From positions 1 to 35,367 of the forward strand of contig CALUQS010000023.1 in NCBI GenBank assembly GCA_944322975.1: 35,367 nucleotides of DNA. Reading direction: 5' to 3'. The position numbers and the translations under genes are program-made. This document shows, one piece after another, positions 17,984 to 25,079 of this stretch. A model generated the notes under the pieces. The model searched no databases. It saw nothing but the letters and a program-made list of their open reading frames with translations, and was not told the origin of the DNA. Numbering within the stretch: position 1 is the first letter of the stretch; each line of letters starts with the position of its first letter. The DNA comes from Candidatus Gastranaerophilales bacterium. Lineage in GTDB: Bacteria; Cyanobacteriota; Vampirovibrionia; Gastranaerophilales; Gastranaerophilaceae.

Positions 17984-17987
17984 AGGT

Positions 17988-18914
17988 ATGAAACATATAC
18001 AAAAAGTGCTTATATGCGGTTTGGGTGCAATAGGCAGCATATATGCAGTACAGATTTTAAAACATAAAGATATTGATTTAAGCGTGCTTGTTGATAAAGC
18101 ACGCTTAAATCGCTACAAAAAAGAACCTCTTGTGTTTAACGAAACAGAATATTGTTTTAACTATGTAACCTCAGAGGAACCTTTTGAAGCAGATTTAATT
18201 CTCATTGCCACAAAAAACAATGCTCTGGAATATGTATTAAAAAATATAAAAGGTTTTACCGGAAAAGACACAATTATAATATCTTTGCTGAACGGCTTGC
18301 AAAGTGAAGACAGAATTTCAGAGCTCTTTGGCAAAGACAGGGTATTATATTCGTATTATATCGGGCATACAAGCACCCGTACAGGCAGGCATGTCTATCA
18401 TGACGGGGTATATAAAACTGTTTTTGGCGAAAAATACAACAAAGAATATTCTGACAATGTAATATCAGTTAAAAACTTTTTTGACAAAACTGCTATAAAC
18501 TACGAAATTCCTGTTGATATGGAGTATTCAAGGTGGTGGAAATTTCTTGTTAATATCGGCTACAATCAAGCTTCCGCAGTGTTAAATGCGGCATACGGAG
18601 ATTTCCAAAAGTCTGAAAAAGTTAATAAAATTGCAATAGAACTGATGAAAGAAGCAGTTGAAGTCGCGCGGGCCTGCGGGGTAAAAAACACAGACAGGCT
18701 TATACCTGAGGTTCTTGAGGTTATAAAAACCATGCTGCCTGAAACCAGAACATCTATGCTGCAGGATGTTGATGCCGGACGGGAAACAGAGGTGGATATA
18801 TTTGCAGGATATGTTTGTTCGCTAGGGCAAATATACGGTATAAAAACCCCGTACAATGACATGTTTTTAAAAATTATTAAAGCTATTGATGACAAGAATT
18901 TAACGCAGCAATAG
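17988..18914 (+). CDS. panE: 2-dehydropantoate 2-reductase (ketopantoate reductase family)
   Basis: An NADPH-dependent reductase of the ApbA/PanE family making pantoate for coenzyme A. At 308 residues the length is typical. The dinucleotide-binding motif CGLGAIGSIYA is at ~10-20, and the LIATKNNALEYVL segment carries the family's conserved Lys (~72). The C-terminal domain includes RWWKFLVNIGYNQASAVLNA with the catalytic-type Lys, and DVDAGRETEVDIFAGYV. PanE-like paralogues of unknown substrate exist, so the exact reaction is probable, not proven. It is 4 bp downstream of the SIMPL gene. Confidence 0.88.
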   Translation: MKHIQKVLICGLGAIGSIYAVQILKHKDIDLSVLVDKARLNRYKKEPLVFNETEYCFNYVTSEEPFEADLILIATKNNALEYVLKNIKGFTGKDTIIISLLNGLQSEDRISELFGKDRVLYSYYIGHTSTRTGRHVYHDGVYKTVFGEKYNKEYSDNVISVKNFFDKTAINYEIPVDMEYSRWWKFLVNIGYNQASAVLNAAYGDFQKSEKVNKIAIELMKEAVEVARACGVKNTDRLIPEVLEVIKTMLPETRTSMLQDVDAGRETEVDIFAGYVCSLGQIYGIKTPYNDMFLKIIKAIDDKNLTQQ

Positions 18915-19049
18915 TGCGGCTTTCCCTGTACAAGCAAACATAAATTCAAATAAATTGTAAAATTTTCTTTACAATTAACATAAAATCATTAAAGTTTTTA
19001 CAGATATATGCCGATATACATAATGTAAGCAAAAACAGGGGTAACACAA

Positions 19050-19310
19050 ATGTCAGAAAATTTTTTTAAACAACCCTTCGGAATGAATATAAAAGTTCCG
19101 GTCAAAACAATAAAACAGGTTGAAAAAACTGCCGAAGGAACGGTCAACGGCATTTGGGAACCTTTGTTTAACTTTATTGACACAAACCAGCAGGTTTTTA
19201 ACGGCAATGTGGCAAATGAAATCGAAAAATATAATCTTATGCAATATAACCTCGGCGCAGCACTGAGAAGAGACAAAATTACCGGCAATGACTTTGATGT
19301 AAAAGGGTAA
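19050..19310 (+). CDS. small conserved hypothetical protein
   Basis: An 86-residue soluble protein I do not recognise. It reads MSENFFKQPFGMNIKVPVKT at the start and contains an aromatic, amphipathic middle (GIWEPLFNFIDTNQQVFN) and a C-terminus with YNLGAALRRDKITGNDFD. There is no signal peptide, no membrane segment and no cysteine. Its ribosome binding site is AGGGGT 8 nt before the ATG, so it is probably expressed. A strong terminator follows, making it a monocistronic unit or the end of the SIMPL/panE transcript 135 bp upstream. Confidence 0.65.
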   Translation: MSENFFKQPFGMNIKVPVKTIKQVEKTAEGTVNGIWEPLFNFIDTNQQVFNGNVANEIEKYNLMQYNLGAALRRDKITGNDFDVKG

Positions 19311-19361
19311 TTAAACAAGTATTTATATATTTTCCATTCCTCGTGTTAGACATATTTTTAA

Positions 19362-19404
19362 AAACACTCCGGATTATAAAAATCAGGAGTGTTTCTTTTT
19401 TTTT
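19362..19404 (+). terminator. intrinsic terminator
   Basis: Stem AAACACTCCGGAT (19362-19374) and ATCAGGAGTGTTT (19382-19394) with one mismatch, then a T-rich tract to 19404 on the plus strand. It ends the transcript of the small gene at 19050. Confidence 0.85.
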
Positions 19405-19422
19405 AATATTTTTAAGTTTGCT

Positions 19423-19884
19423 TTATTTTACAGATTTTGCAATTTCTGCAGTGATATCTGTACCGCCGTATAATACAACACCTTTTGCAAGAACTATATC
19501 ATAGTTAGCTGCTTTTGCTTTCTGATTGATAACAGAAGAAATGCTTTTGTCGATAGCAGCAAGTTTTTTTGCATAATCTTTCTGGATAGCGTCTCTTTTT
19601 GAGTTAAGTTCTTTGTTGTATTTGTCTTCTAATGTTTTCTTTTTGTCGGCATTTGTTTCTTTTGCAACATTAGCTCTTGCTGTTGTTACAAAGTTAGCCA
19701 AATCTTTTATTTTAGCTTCTCTGTCAGCTTTAAGAGCTTTAACCTGCGCTGAAGATGCAACAACTTTCTGTACATCAACAACTGCTATTTTGCTAGGAAC
19801 ATTAGATACTGCAAAATTGTTTACAGACATTCCTATAACAAATGCAGCAAGACCTAATGCAACATACTTTACACTTTTGTTCAT
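19423..19884 (-). CDS. OmpH/Skp-family periplasmic chaperone-like protein
   Basis: A 153-residue exported protein. The start at 19884 (MNKSVKYVALGLAAFVIGMS) is chosen for its signal-anchor sequence and the AAGGAGAG ribosome binding site; the frame extends further upstream without support. After the hydrophobic segment comes the Skp hallmark KIAVVDVQKVVASSAQVKAL, then a long Lys/Glu-rich helical hairpin (~50-125), and finally NYDIVLAKGVVLYGGTDITA, the conserved C-terminal strand. Skp chaperones hold unfolded outer-membrane proteins in the periplasm, which supports a two-membrane envelope. The bamA and lpx genes that often neighbour skp are absent. Confidence 0.88.
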   Translation of the reverse strand: MNKSVKYVALGLAAFVIGMSVNNFAVSNVPSKIAVVDVQKVVASSAQVKALKADREAKIKDLANFVTTARANVAKETNADKKKTLEDKYNKELNSKRDAIQKDYAKKLAAIDKSISSVINQKAKAANYDIVLAKGVVLYGGTDITAEIAKSVK

Positions 19885-20036
19885 AAAACTCTCTCCTTTT
19901 TCCGTTATGTTTATTTTATATAATTTTATTTTAGTAGTAAAACGCTTTTTTATCAATAAATTTTTTTTATTTTCTTATACCGGATGATTTCTGCTGATAT
20001 AGTCAATTTTATGCCAAAAATTGTTTTTAATTAAAT

Positions 20037-20981
20037 ATGAAGGTAAATAATTTTATAAAGTGTGAAACAACAGCCAATAACCCCTCACAGCCGGCAAGCT
20101 GCCATCTAAAACCTGTGTGTGATGAAATCAAAAAAACAGAAACATCAGCACAAGAGTGCTGCTGCTCATACGGGCTTGCACAGGTACTTATGCAAAACGG
20201 CTATAATCAGCTAAAACCGCAAACAAAAGAAGATGTTGAAAAAATATTAACTAAAATATTTGAAGATACCGGCATGGAAATAGGACGTTATATTAATGAC
20301 AAATGTATCCATTTAGGCAGACCGGTAGAAGGGTTAAAAGGACTTTGTTATGACGACGTACGCGCACGCTGTATACGAGATAAAAAAGGTTTTGTTTCTT
20401 CTATATACACCCTCGATATGAAAACAGGCGCCGTAAAGATTTACGATGCACAGGCAAAACTAAAATATTATTTTACACCGGAGGAGATGAAAGCACTGAA
20501 AGAATATAAATACACTGTTCAGGAACTGCATAATTTCTTGAGGCACAGGCGTGTAAGGGGAATTAATACCGGGGAAAGTTTAAATAATCTCGTCAACACT
20601 ATTGATTCTTTATTTAATAATGACCAAAAGGTTCTTTGCACTACAAAAGATATTGTTTTATACAGGGCATTGCAGCCGGATTTGACTGAAAAAGAAAAAG
20701 ATATTTTAACAACCAAAGGTGCTGTTTTTACGGAAAAATCCTATGTTTCTACCTCGACAGATTATTCTGTAGCCGAAAGATTCCGAACAAAAGATAACCC
20801 GATTTTAAAAATAGATATACCGGCAGGAACTAAATATATTGATTTGGACGCGCTTTTTAATATAGACAGACAACACTGGAATGAAAAAGAGTACCTGTTA
20901 AACAGAAACAGTCATTTTGAGGTTACGGGGTTTGATGTTTTGAATAATGTTATAAATGTAAAATATCTTGGTGATAATTAA
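20037..20981 (+). CDS. putative mono-ADP-ribosyltransferase (R-S-E class exoenzyme-like)
   Basis: A 314-residue protein whose C-terminal third (~195-310) has the three hallmarks of arginine/asparagine-type ADP-ribosyltransferase toxins (PF03496-like): the NAD-binding Arg in KDIVLYRAL (R210), the STS motif in YVSTSTDYSVAERF (S238-T239-S240), and the ExE catalytic pair in NEKEYLLNRN (E283, E285). IPAGTKYIDLDAL matches the strand before ExE. The N-terminal ~115 residues are cysteine-rich (C9, C22, C28, C41-C43, C90, C104, C112), and a helical middle (~145-195) has no known match. There is no signal peptide, no immunity gene and no secretion gene next door. No ribosome binding site precedes the ATG. 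It could be an effector, an anti-phage or self-modifying enzyme; the target is unknown. Confidence 0.8.
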   Translation: MKVNNFIKCETTANNPSQPASCHLKPVCDEIKKTETSAQECCCSYGLAQVLMQNGYNQLKPQTKEDVEKILTKIFEDTGMEIGRYINDKCIHLGRPVEGLKGLCYDDVRARCIRDKKGFVSSIYTLDMKTGAVKIYDAQAKLKYYFTPEEMKALKEYKYTVQELHNFLRHRRVRGINTGESLNNLVNTIDSLFNNDQKVLCTTKDIVLYRALQPDLTEKEKDILTTKGAVFTEKSYVSTSTDYSVAERFRTKDNPILKIDIPAGTKYIDLDALFNIDRQHWNEKEYLLNRNSHFEVTGFDVLNNVINVKYLGDN

Positions 20982-21017
20982 TTTATTCAGCCTTTAATCT
21001 CTGAGAAAAACAAATAA

Positions 21018-21042
21018 AAAAGCTCTGATATTCAGAGCTTTT
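21018..21042. terminator. bidirectional intrinsic terminator
   Basis: Stem AAAAGCTCTGA / TCAGAGCTTTT with a 3-nt loop (TAT), A and T flanks on both strands. It separates the ADP-ribosyltransferase gene (plus) from lemA (minus). Confidence 0.8.
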
Positions 21043-21072
21043 AGTATTTTACATCTAAATTAAACGCAATGA

Positions 21073-21648
21073 TTAAAATTTCACCTCAGGAGCCTTTTTC
21101 TCTGTCTCAGGTGTTTCAAAGTACTCCCTGGCTTTTATTCCGGATATTGCAGCAACAATTGAAGTCGGGAAGGTTCTTACCGTTGCATTTATTTGTTTAA
21201 CACTTTCGTTATAGTCTTTTCTTGCTACAGCCAGCCTGTTTTCAGTTCCCGCAAGTTCGTCTTGAAGGTTAATAAACTGTTTGTCAGCTTTTAAATCAGG
21301 ATATCTTTCTACAACCATAAGCAGCCTTGACAGAGCATTAGAAAGATCACTGTTACTCTGTTCAATAGCCTTCATATCGTTTTTGTTCATAGCGCCGCCG
21401 AGTTTTGCACGGGATTCTGCTATTTGCGTAAACAGTGATTTTTCGTGTGCGGCATAGCCTTTTACCGTTGAAACAAGATTAGGTATCAGGTCATTTCTTC
21501 TTTTTAGCTGGTTATCTACCTGTGCCCACTGCGCATTGACATTTTCATCCATTAATTGGAGCCTGTTGTAAACACCTATAAAAGAACCTGCTATCATCAC
21601 AACAAGCAGCAGTAAAACCCCTAAAATAATCCATACTGTTTTTTTCAT
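21073..21648 (-). CDS. lemA: LemA family protein
   Basis: A 191-residue membrane-anchored protein: one N-terminal helix (~5-26), then the LemA coiled-coil domain with NAQWAQVDNQLKRRNDLIPN (~39-58), SRLLMVVERYPDLKADKQFI and ARKDYNESVKQINATVRTFP. The length and pattern match the family. The function is poorly defined, but LemA is often encoded with TPM-domain proteins, as here. The ribosome binding site AAGGAGAG precedes the ATG. It lies 12 bp after the nucleotidyltransferase gene and is likely the third gene of that operon. Confidence 0.93.
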   Translation of the reverse strand: MKKTVWIILGVLLLLVVMIAGSFIGVYNRLQLMDENVNAQWAQVDNQLKRRNDLIPNLVSTVKGYAAHEKSLFTQIAESRAKLGGAMNKNDMKAIEQSNSDLSNALSRLLMVVERYPDLKADKQFINLQDELAGTENRLAVARKDYNESVKQINATVRTFPTSIVAAISGIKAREYFETPETEKKAPEVKF

Positions 21649-21660
21649 AATCTCTCCTTA

Positions 21661-22377
21661 TTACAAGTTATTTATGTATTCCAAAAGTTTTTCCAGCTGA
21701 ACAATCGCGTCATCAGCTATTTTAAATGATTCGTTTTTAGAAAATTTGCAGTGTTTGTCTTTGGCGCATAAAAGTTTTTCGTAAAAGTGCTTGTCAGCGT
21801 CAAAGATTTCACAAATTTTGTTTAAATTTGCATATGCAGATTTTGAAACCTCTATTTGTTTCAGTCTTAAGACGGACTTAAAAATTGCGTTAAGTGTTTT
21901 TGTGGCGGAAAACAGCATTTCGTTAATTTCGCGAGGGGAATCAGCAAACAAAATATAGTGTTTTCTAAAGCGCATTAAAAGATTTTTCATCTCTGCTTCA
22001 CATTGCAGACGTAAATCCGAATCCTTAATGTTTAAACTGTTTATAAGATTTTCGCCGTAAATAATTTTATGGTTTTCTTTTATGTCAGAATACTCCATTG
22101 CATAGACATCAGCCGAGTTAAACCACTCTTTTTCGCCCATAAATACCGGCAAGGGATTTTTTTGTTTGTCCCAAAAACCTCCCATCCATTTTTTTACGGG
22201 GACAGAACATTTTTTTATATCGTCGCCGCTCAGGGTTTCTGTGATAACCATAATATCTATATCATAATCAAGCTTTTCAAGTTCTATATTTGCTTTTGAA
22301 CCGTAAATAAAAACACTTTTCAGTCTTTCGCCGAAAATATTTTTTATATCAGAAACAAAATTATCGAGTTTTTTCAT
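21661..22377 (-). CDS. nucleotidyltransferase-fold protein (MNT/KNTase-like)
   Basis: A 238-residue protein with an N-terminal minimal nucleotidyltransferase domain: the GS motif FIYGSKAN (G26-S27) and the metal-binding pair YDIDIMVI (D39, D41), with a further carboxylate expected near residue ~100. The C-terminal half (~115-238) is helical and HEPN-like in its general layout, with LMRFRKHYILF and INEMLFSATKTLNA. Such fusions occur in antibiotic nucleotidyltransferases and in MNT-HEPN modules; I do not see the HEPN RX4-6H motif clearly. No ribosome binding site is strong. It sits between TPM and LemA genes on one strand (27 and 12 bp spacing). The substrate is unknown. Confidence 0.8.
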   Translation of the reverse strand: MKKLDNFVSDIKNIFGERLKSVFIYGSKANIELEKLDYDIDIMVITETLSGDDIKKCSVPVKKWMGGFWDKQKNPLPVFMGEKEWFNSADVYAMEYSDIKENHKIIYGENLINSLNIKDSDLRLQCEAEMKNLLMRFRKHYILFADSPREINEMLFSATKTLNAIFKSVLRLKQIEVSKSAYANLNKICEIFDADKHFYEKLLCAKDKHCKFSKNESFKIADDAIVQLEKLLEYINNL

Positions 22378-22404
22378 TAATAAAATTCTCCCGTGTAACT
22401 TATC

Positions 22405-23115
22405 TTACCAGCTGCCCGAAGCACCGCCGCCGCCAAAGCCGCCGCCACCGCCAAACCCGCCGAAACTTCCTCCGCTAAAACCGGAGCTTCTGTATCCTCC
22501 ATAGTAGAGCGGAACAGGTATGATACCGAATCTTAACATCAAAAAGATTATTACAAATAAAAGAAACCAGTAACCGTCATACTCACTGCTTGCAGGAGCT
22601 TTAGGAATATTGCCCGCAGTACTGAGGGTTTGCCCCTCTGCCGCAGCAATAGCGTTAGCGAGTGTATATGTTCCCCGCCAGATTCCGCTTTGATAATCAC
22701 CTTTTTTAAAGTAGGGGAGCATGTCCTCATCACGGATTCTGCCGGCTTTTCCGTCCGTTATAGTTCCTTCTAATCCGTAACCGATTTCTATTCTCATTTT
22801 GCGCTCATTCGGTGCAACAAGCACAACAGCGCCGTTATCTTTGCCTTTTTTGCCAAGTTTATATTTTCTCCCTATATTCAAAGCCGTTTCTTCAACGCTT
22901 CTTCCGTCCAGAGAGTTAACAGTAACCACGGCAATATCAGTACCTGTCTTTTTTTGCAAATCCCATAAAAAAGCGTTTATTGAATTTTCAGCTTTATTGT
23001 CTAAAAGGTTTGCGTTGTCAGCAATAAAGGCATTAAAATTGTACTTTGAATCCGCAAATACAGGACTTATCAAACACAAAAATACAAAAAATAATAGTAT
23101 AACTTTTTTGAACAT
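22405..23115 (-). CDS. TPM-domain (YgcG-type) membrane protein
   Basis: A 236-residue protein. The start at 23115 (MFKKVILLFFVFLCLISPVF) is chosen because it begins a clear signal peptide; the frame further upstream has no support. The TPM domain (~28-160) reads FIADNANLLDNKAENSINAF, TGTDIAVVTVNSLDG, NGAVVLVAPNERKMRIEIGY and AGRIRDEDMLPYFKKGDYQSG. A transmembrane helix (~185-205) and a Gly/Ser-rich tail ending GGGGFGGGGASGSW follow, as in YgcG proteins. A -10 TATAAT lies only 7 nt upstream, so the mRNA may be leaderless. It is the first gene of the TPM / nucleotidyltransferase / LemA operon. Confidence 0.9.
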   Translation of the reverse strand: MFKKVILLFFVFLCLISPVFADSKYNFNAFIADNANLLDNKAENSINAFLWDLQKKTGTDIAVVTVNSLDGRSVEETALNIGRKYKLGKKGKDNGAVVLVAPNERKMRIEIGYGLEGTITDGKAGRIRDEDMLPYFKKGDYQSGIWRGTYTLANAIAAAEGQTLSTAGNIPKAPASSEYDGYWFLLFVIIFLMLRFGIIPVPLYYGGYRSSGFSGGSFGGFGGGGGFGGGGASGSW

Positions 23116-23122
23116 AAGCAGT

Positions 23123-23150
23123 ATTATAATACATTTTTTATGAATTACAA
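23123..23150 (-). promoter_or_regulatory. promoter of the TPM operon (leaderless candidate)
   Basis: On the minus strand, TTGTAA (23150-23145), a 16-bp spacer and a perfect TATAAT (23128-23123). Only 7 nt follow before the ATG at 23115, so transcription should start at or beside the start codon. It is divergent from the promoter at 23138-23166. Confidence 0.55.
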
Positions 23151-23166
23151 TAATCAATGGTATAAT
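23138..23166 (+). promoter_or_regulatory. extended -10 promoter of the formyltransferase gene
   Basis: An extended -10 element, TGGTATAAT (23158-23166), with a weak -35 (TTATGA at 23138-23143). The predicted transcript start is near 23173, so the purine run AGAGGTG at 23167-23173 would mostly not be in the mRNA. The ATG at 23178 opens only a 7-codon frame (MFEWKLY, stop), which overlaps the formyltransferase start at 23186. Confidence 0.5.
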
Positions 23167-23185
23167 AGAGGTGTAAAATGTTTGA

Positions 23186-24139
23186 ATGGAAATTGTATTG
23201 AATAATAGATACCAGAAAAGAATACTTTTTATAGGCATGCCGGATATGGCGTTAGTTTGTCTGTCGGGGCTTTTTTCACGAGGTTTTAACATAGTCGGAG
23301 TTGTGCCTCCGCACAGAAACGAAGGCACATTTGAGCTTATGTGCAGTTTTGCGGACAGTTTAAAACTGCCGTTGATTTTCTACAAAGACCGGATGGATGA
23401 AGTAGACTTTTTGCATGCTATAAGACAGCTAAACGCTGATATTGCCGTTGTTTGTTCGTATAACAAAAAACTGCCGCCGGAGCTTTTAAAAACAACAAAA
23501 GACGGTTTTGTAAACTGCCACCCGTCTCTTTTGCCGGAATACAGAGGCGCAAACCCTTACAGTAATGTTCTTATAAACGGAGAAAAAGAAACAGGTATCA
23601 CCCTGCATTTTATGGATGAAAACTTTGATACAGGCAACATAATCGCGCAGAAAAAAGTTCCTATTGAAAAAAACGAGACAATGGGCACGCTGTTTAACAG
23701 GATGAATTATCTGTGCGCGGAGCTGCTCGCAGAATTTTTAGAACAATACGAAAACAATTCAAAGATAATTTCGCTGCCGCAGCCTCAGGGAGAATTTAAA
23801 AAAGCACCGTCAATAGATTCTAAAAACCTTCGCAATTACATTGACTGGAGAAAAGATGCTCATTACCTTGAGCGCTTTGTCAGGGCGTTGAATCCTTTTA
23901 TTTCGGCAATGACAAGCTTTAGAGGAATTTTTGTCAAAATATATACAGCAGAAGCAGTTGATAAAAAGGTTAAAGAAGAACCAGGCACTATTTGCAGAAT
24001 CAAAGATGACGTCGGGGTTGCAACGGGCAACGGGATTTTGTATATAAAATCCTTGCAGTTTGGCTCATACATGATAGCAGATGCAAAAAGTTTTATAGAA
24101 AAATTTAACCCCAGAATAGGTGAAAAATTCGGCAGGTAA
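23186..24139 (+). CDS. methionyl-tRNA formyltransferase-like protein
   Basis: A 317-residue formyltransferase with an N-terminal catalytic domain and a C-terminal Formyl_trans_C domain. The N-H-D catalytic residues are present: N110 and H112 in FVNCHPSLLPEYRGANP, and D148 in DENFDTGNII. The C-terminal domain has YIDWRKDAHYLERFVRALNP and ends GEKFG as in Fmt. The loop after the first strand reads PPHRNEGTF instead of the PDRPAGRG-type loop used by true Fmt for tRNA/N10-formyl-THF handling, so it may formylate an amino-sugar or another amine rather than Met-tRNA. It uses 10-formyl-tetrahydrofolate by family. It is followed after 3 bp by the endonuclease IV gene. Confidence 0.85.
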   Translation: MEIVLNNRYQKRILFIGMPDMALVCLSGLFSRGFNIVGVVPPHRNEGTFELMCSFADSLKLPLIFYKDRMDEVDFLHAIRQLNADIAVVCSYNKKLPPELLKTTKDGFVNCHPSLLPEYRGANPYSNVLINGEKETGITLHFMDENFDTGNIIAQKKVPIEKNETMGTLFNRMNYLCAELLAEFLEQYENNSKIISLPQPQGEFKKAPSIDSKNLRNYIDWRKDAHYLERFVRALNPFISAMTSFRGIFVKIYTAEAVDKKVKEEPGTICRIKDDVGVATGNGILYIKSLQFGSYMIADAKSFIEKFNPRIGEKFGR

Positions 24140-24142
24140 TCA

Positions 24143-24973
24143 ATGGATACACTCAAATTTGTAACGGCAGGACAGCCGATATGTAACGGCAGTGCAGGAT
24201 ATGAAAAAGCTTTTGATATTTTAGAAAAACTCAATTTAGACGGCATGGAGCTTGAATTTGTCCACGGTGTCAGGATGAGCCCCGCGAACAAAAAAATTGT
24301 TAAAGAATCTGCACCGGCAAAAAATATGGTTTTAACAGCACACGGGCCGTATTACATAAACCTGAACTCTAAAGAAGAAGAAAAAATAGAAGCAAGTATA
24401 AAACGCGTTCTTGATACAGCCAGAACAGGCAAAGAACTCGGTGCTTATTCTGTTACTTATCACGCTGCTTTTTATATGGGTATGAATGCTGATGATGTTT
24501 ATAAAAAAGTAGAAAACGCAATGGAACAAATTTGTCAGGTACTTGACGAAGAAAAAAATGATATCTGGGTTCGTCCTGAAACAACAGGAAAACCGACACA
24601 ATGGGGCAATCTTGAGGAAATAGTTAAACTTTCCAAAGATTTTAAACAGGTTTTGCCATGCGTGGATTTTTCTCATTTACACGCTAGAACAAACGGGCTT
24701 TATAACACGTATGACGAATTTTGTAAGATTTTTGAAACCATAGGCAATGAAATAGGCGCTTACGCCCTTGAAAATTTTCACGCACATATTGCGGGGATTG
24801 AATACGGAGAAAAAGGCGAAAAAAAACACCTTATGCTAAAAGAAAGCGATATGAATTATAAGGATTTGATGAAAGCCTTTAAAATGTTTGACGTAAAAGG
24901 TGTTGTTGTGTGCGAAAGCCCAGTTATGGAAGATGATGCACAGCTTTTAAAAGAGTATTATTTAAGTCTGTAA
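24143..24973 (+). CDS. nfo: deoxyribonuclease IV (AP endonuclease family 2)
   Basis: Incises abasic and oxidised sites in base-excision repair. A 276-residue TIM barrel with the trinuclear zinc ligands in order: TAHGPYYINL (His), TYHAAFY (His), RPETTGKPTQWGNLEE (Glu), PCVDFSHLHAR (Asp, His), FHAHIAGIEYG (His) and VVCESPV (Glu). KKHLMLKESD also fits the family. The length is close to the usual ~280. It follows the formyltransferase gene by 3 bp and is thus probably translated from the same mRNA. A sugar isomerase of the same fold is less likely, given the complete Nfo ligand set. Confidence 0.9.
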   Translation: MDTLKFVTAGQPICNGSAGYEKAFDILEKLNLDGMELEFVHGVRMSPANKKIVKESAPAKNMVLTAHGPYYINLNSKEEEKIEASIKRVLDTARTGKELGAYSVTYHAAFYMGMNADDVYKKVENAMEQICQVLDEEKNDIWVRPETTGKPTQWGNLEEIVKLSKDFKQVLPCVDFSHLHARTNGLYNTYDEFCKIFETIGNEIGAYALENFHAHIAGIEYGEKGEKKHLMLKESDMNYKDLMKAFKMFDVKGVVVCESPVMEDDAQLLKEYYLSL

Positions 24974-25079
24974 AAAATTAATTATTAAAATCTGTATAAC
25001 CTGCCTATATGAAATATCTGACTTTTGATAAAATATTATTAATAATATATTGTGTATTTTATATAAAACGGATAAATCA

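Noticed and set aside
23116..23328. Upstream extension of the TPM protein by 71 residues
   Set aside because: It crosses the divergent promoter region and precedes a clear signal peptide at 23115.
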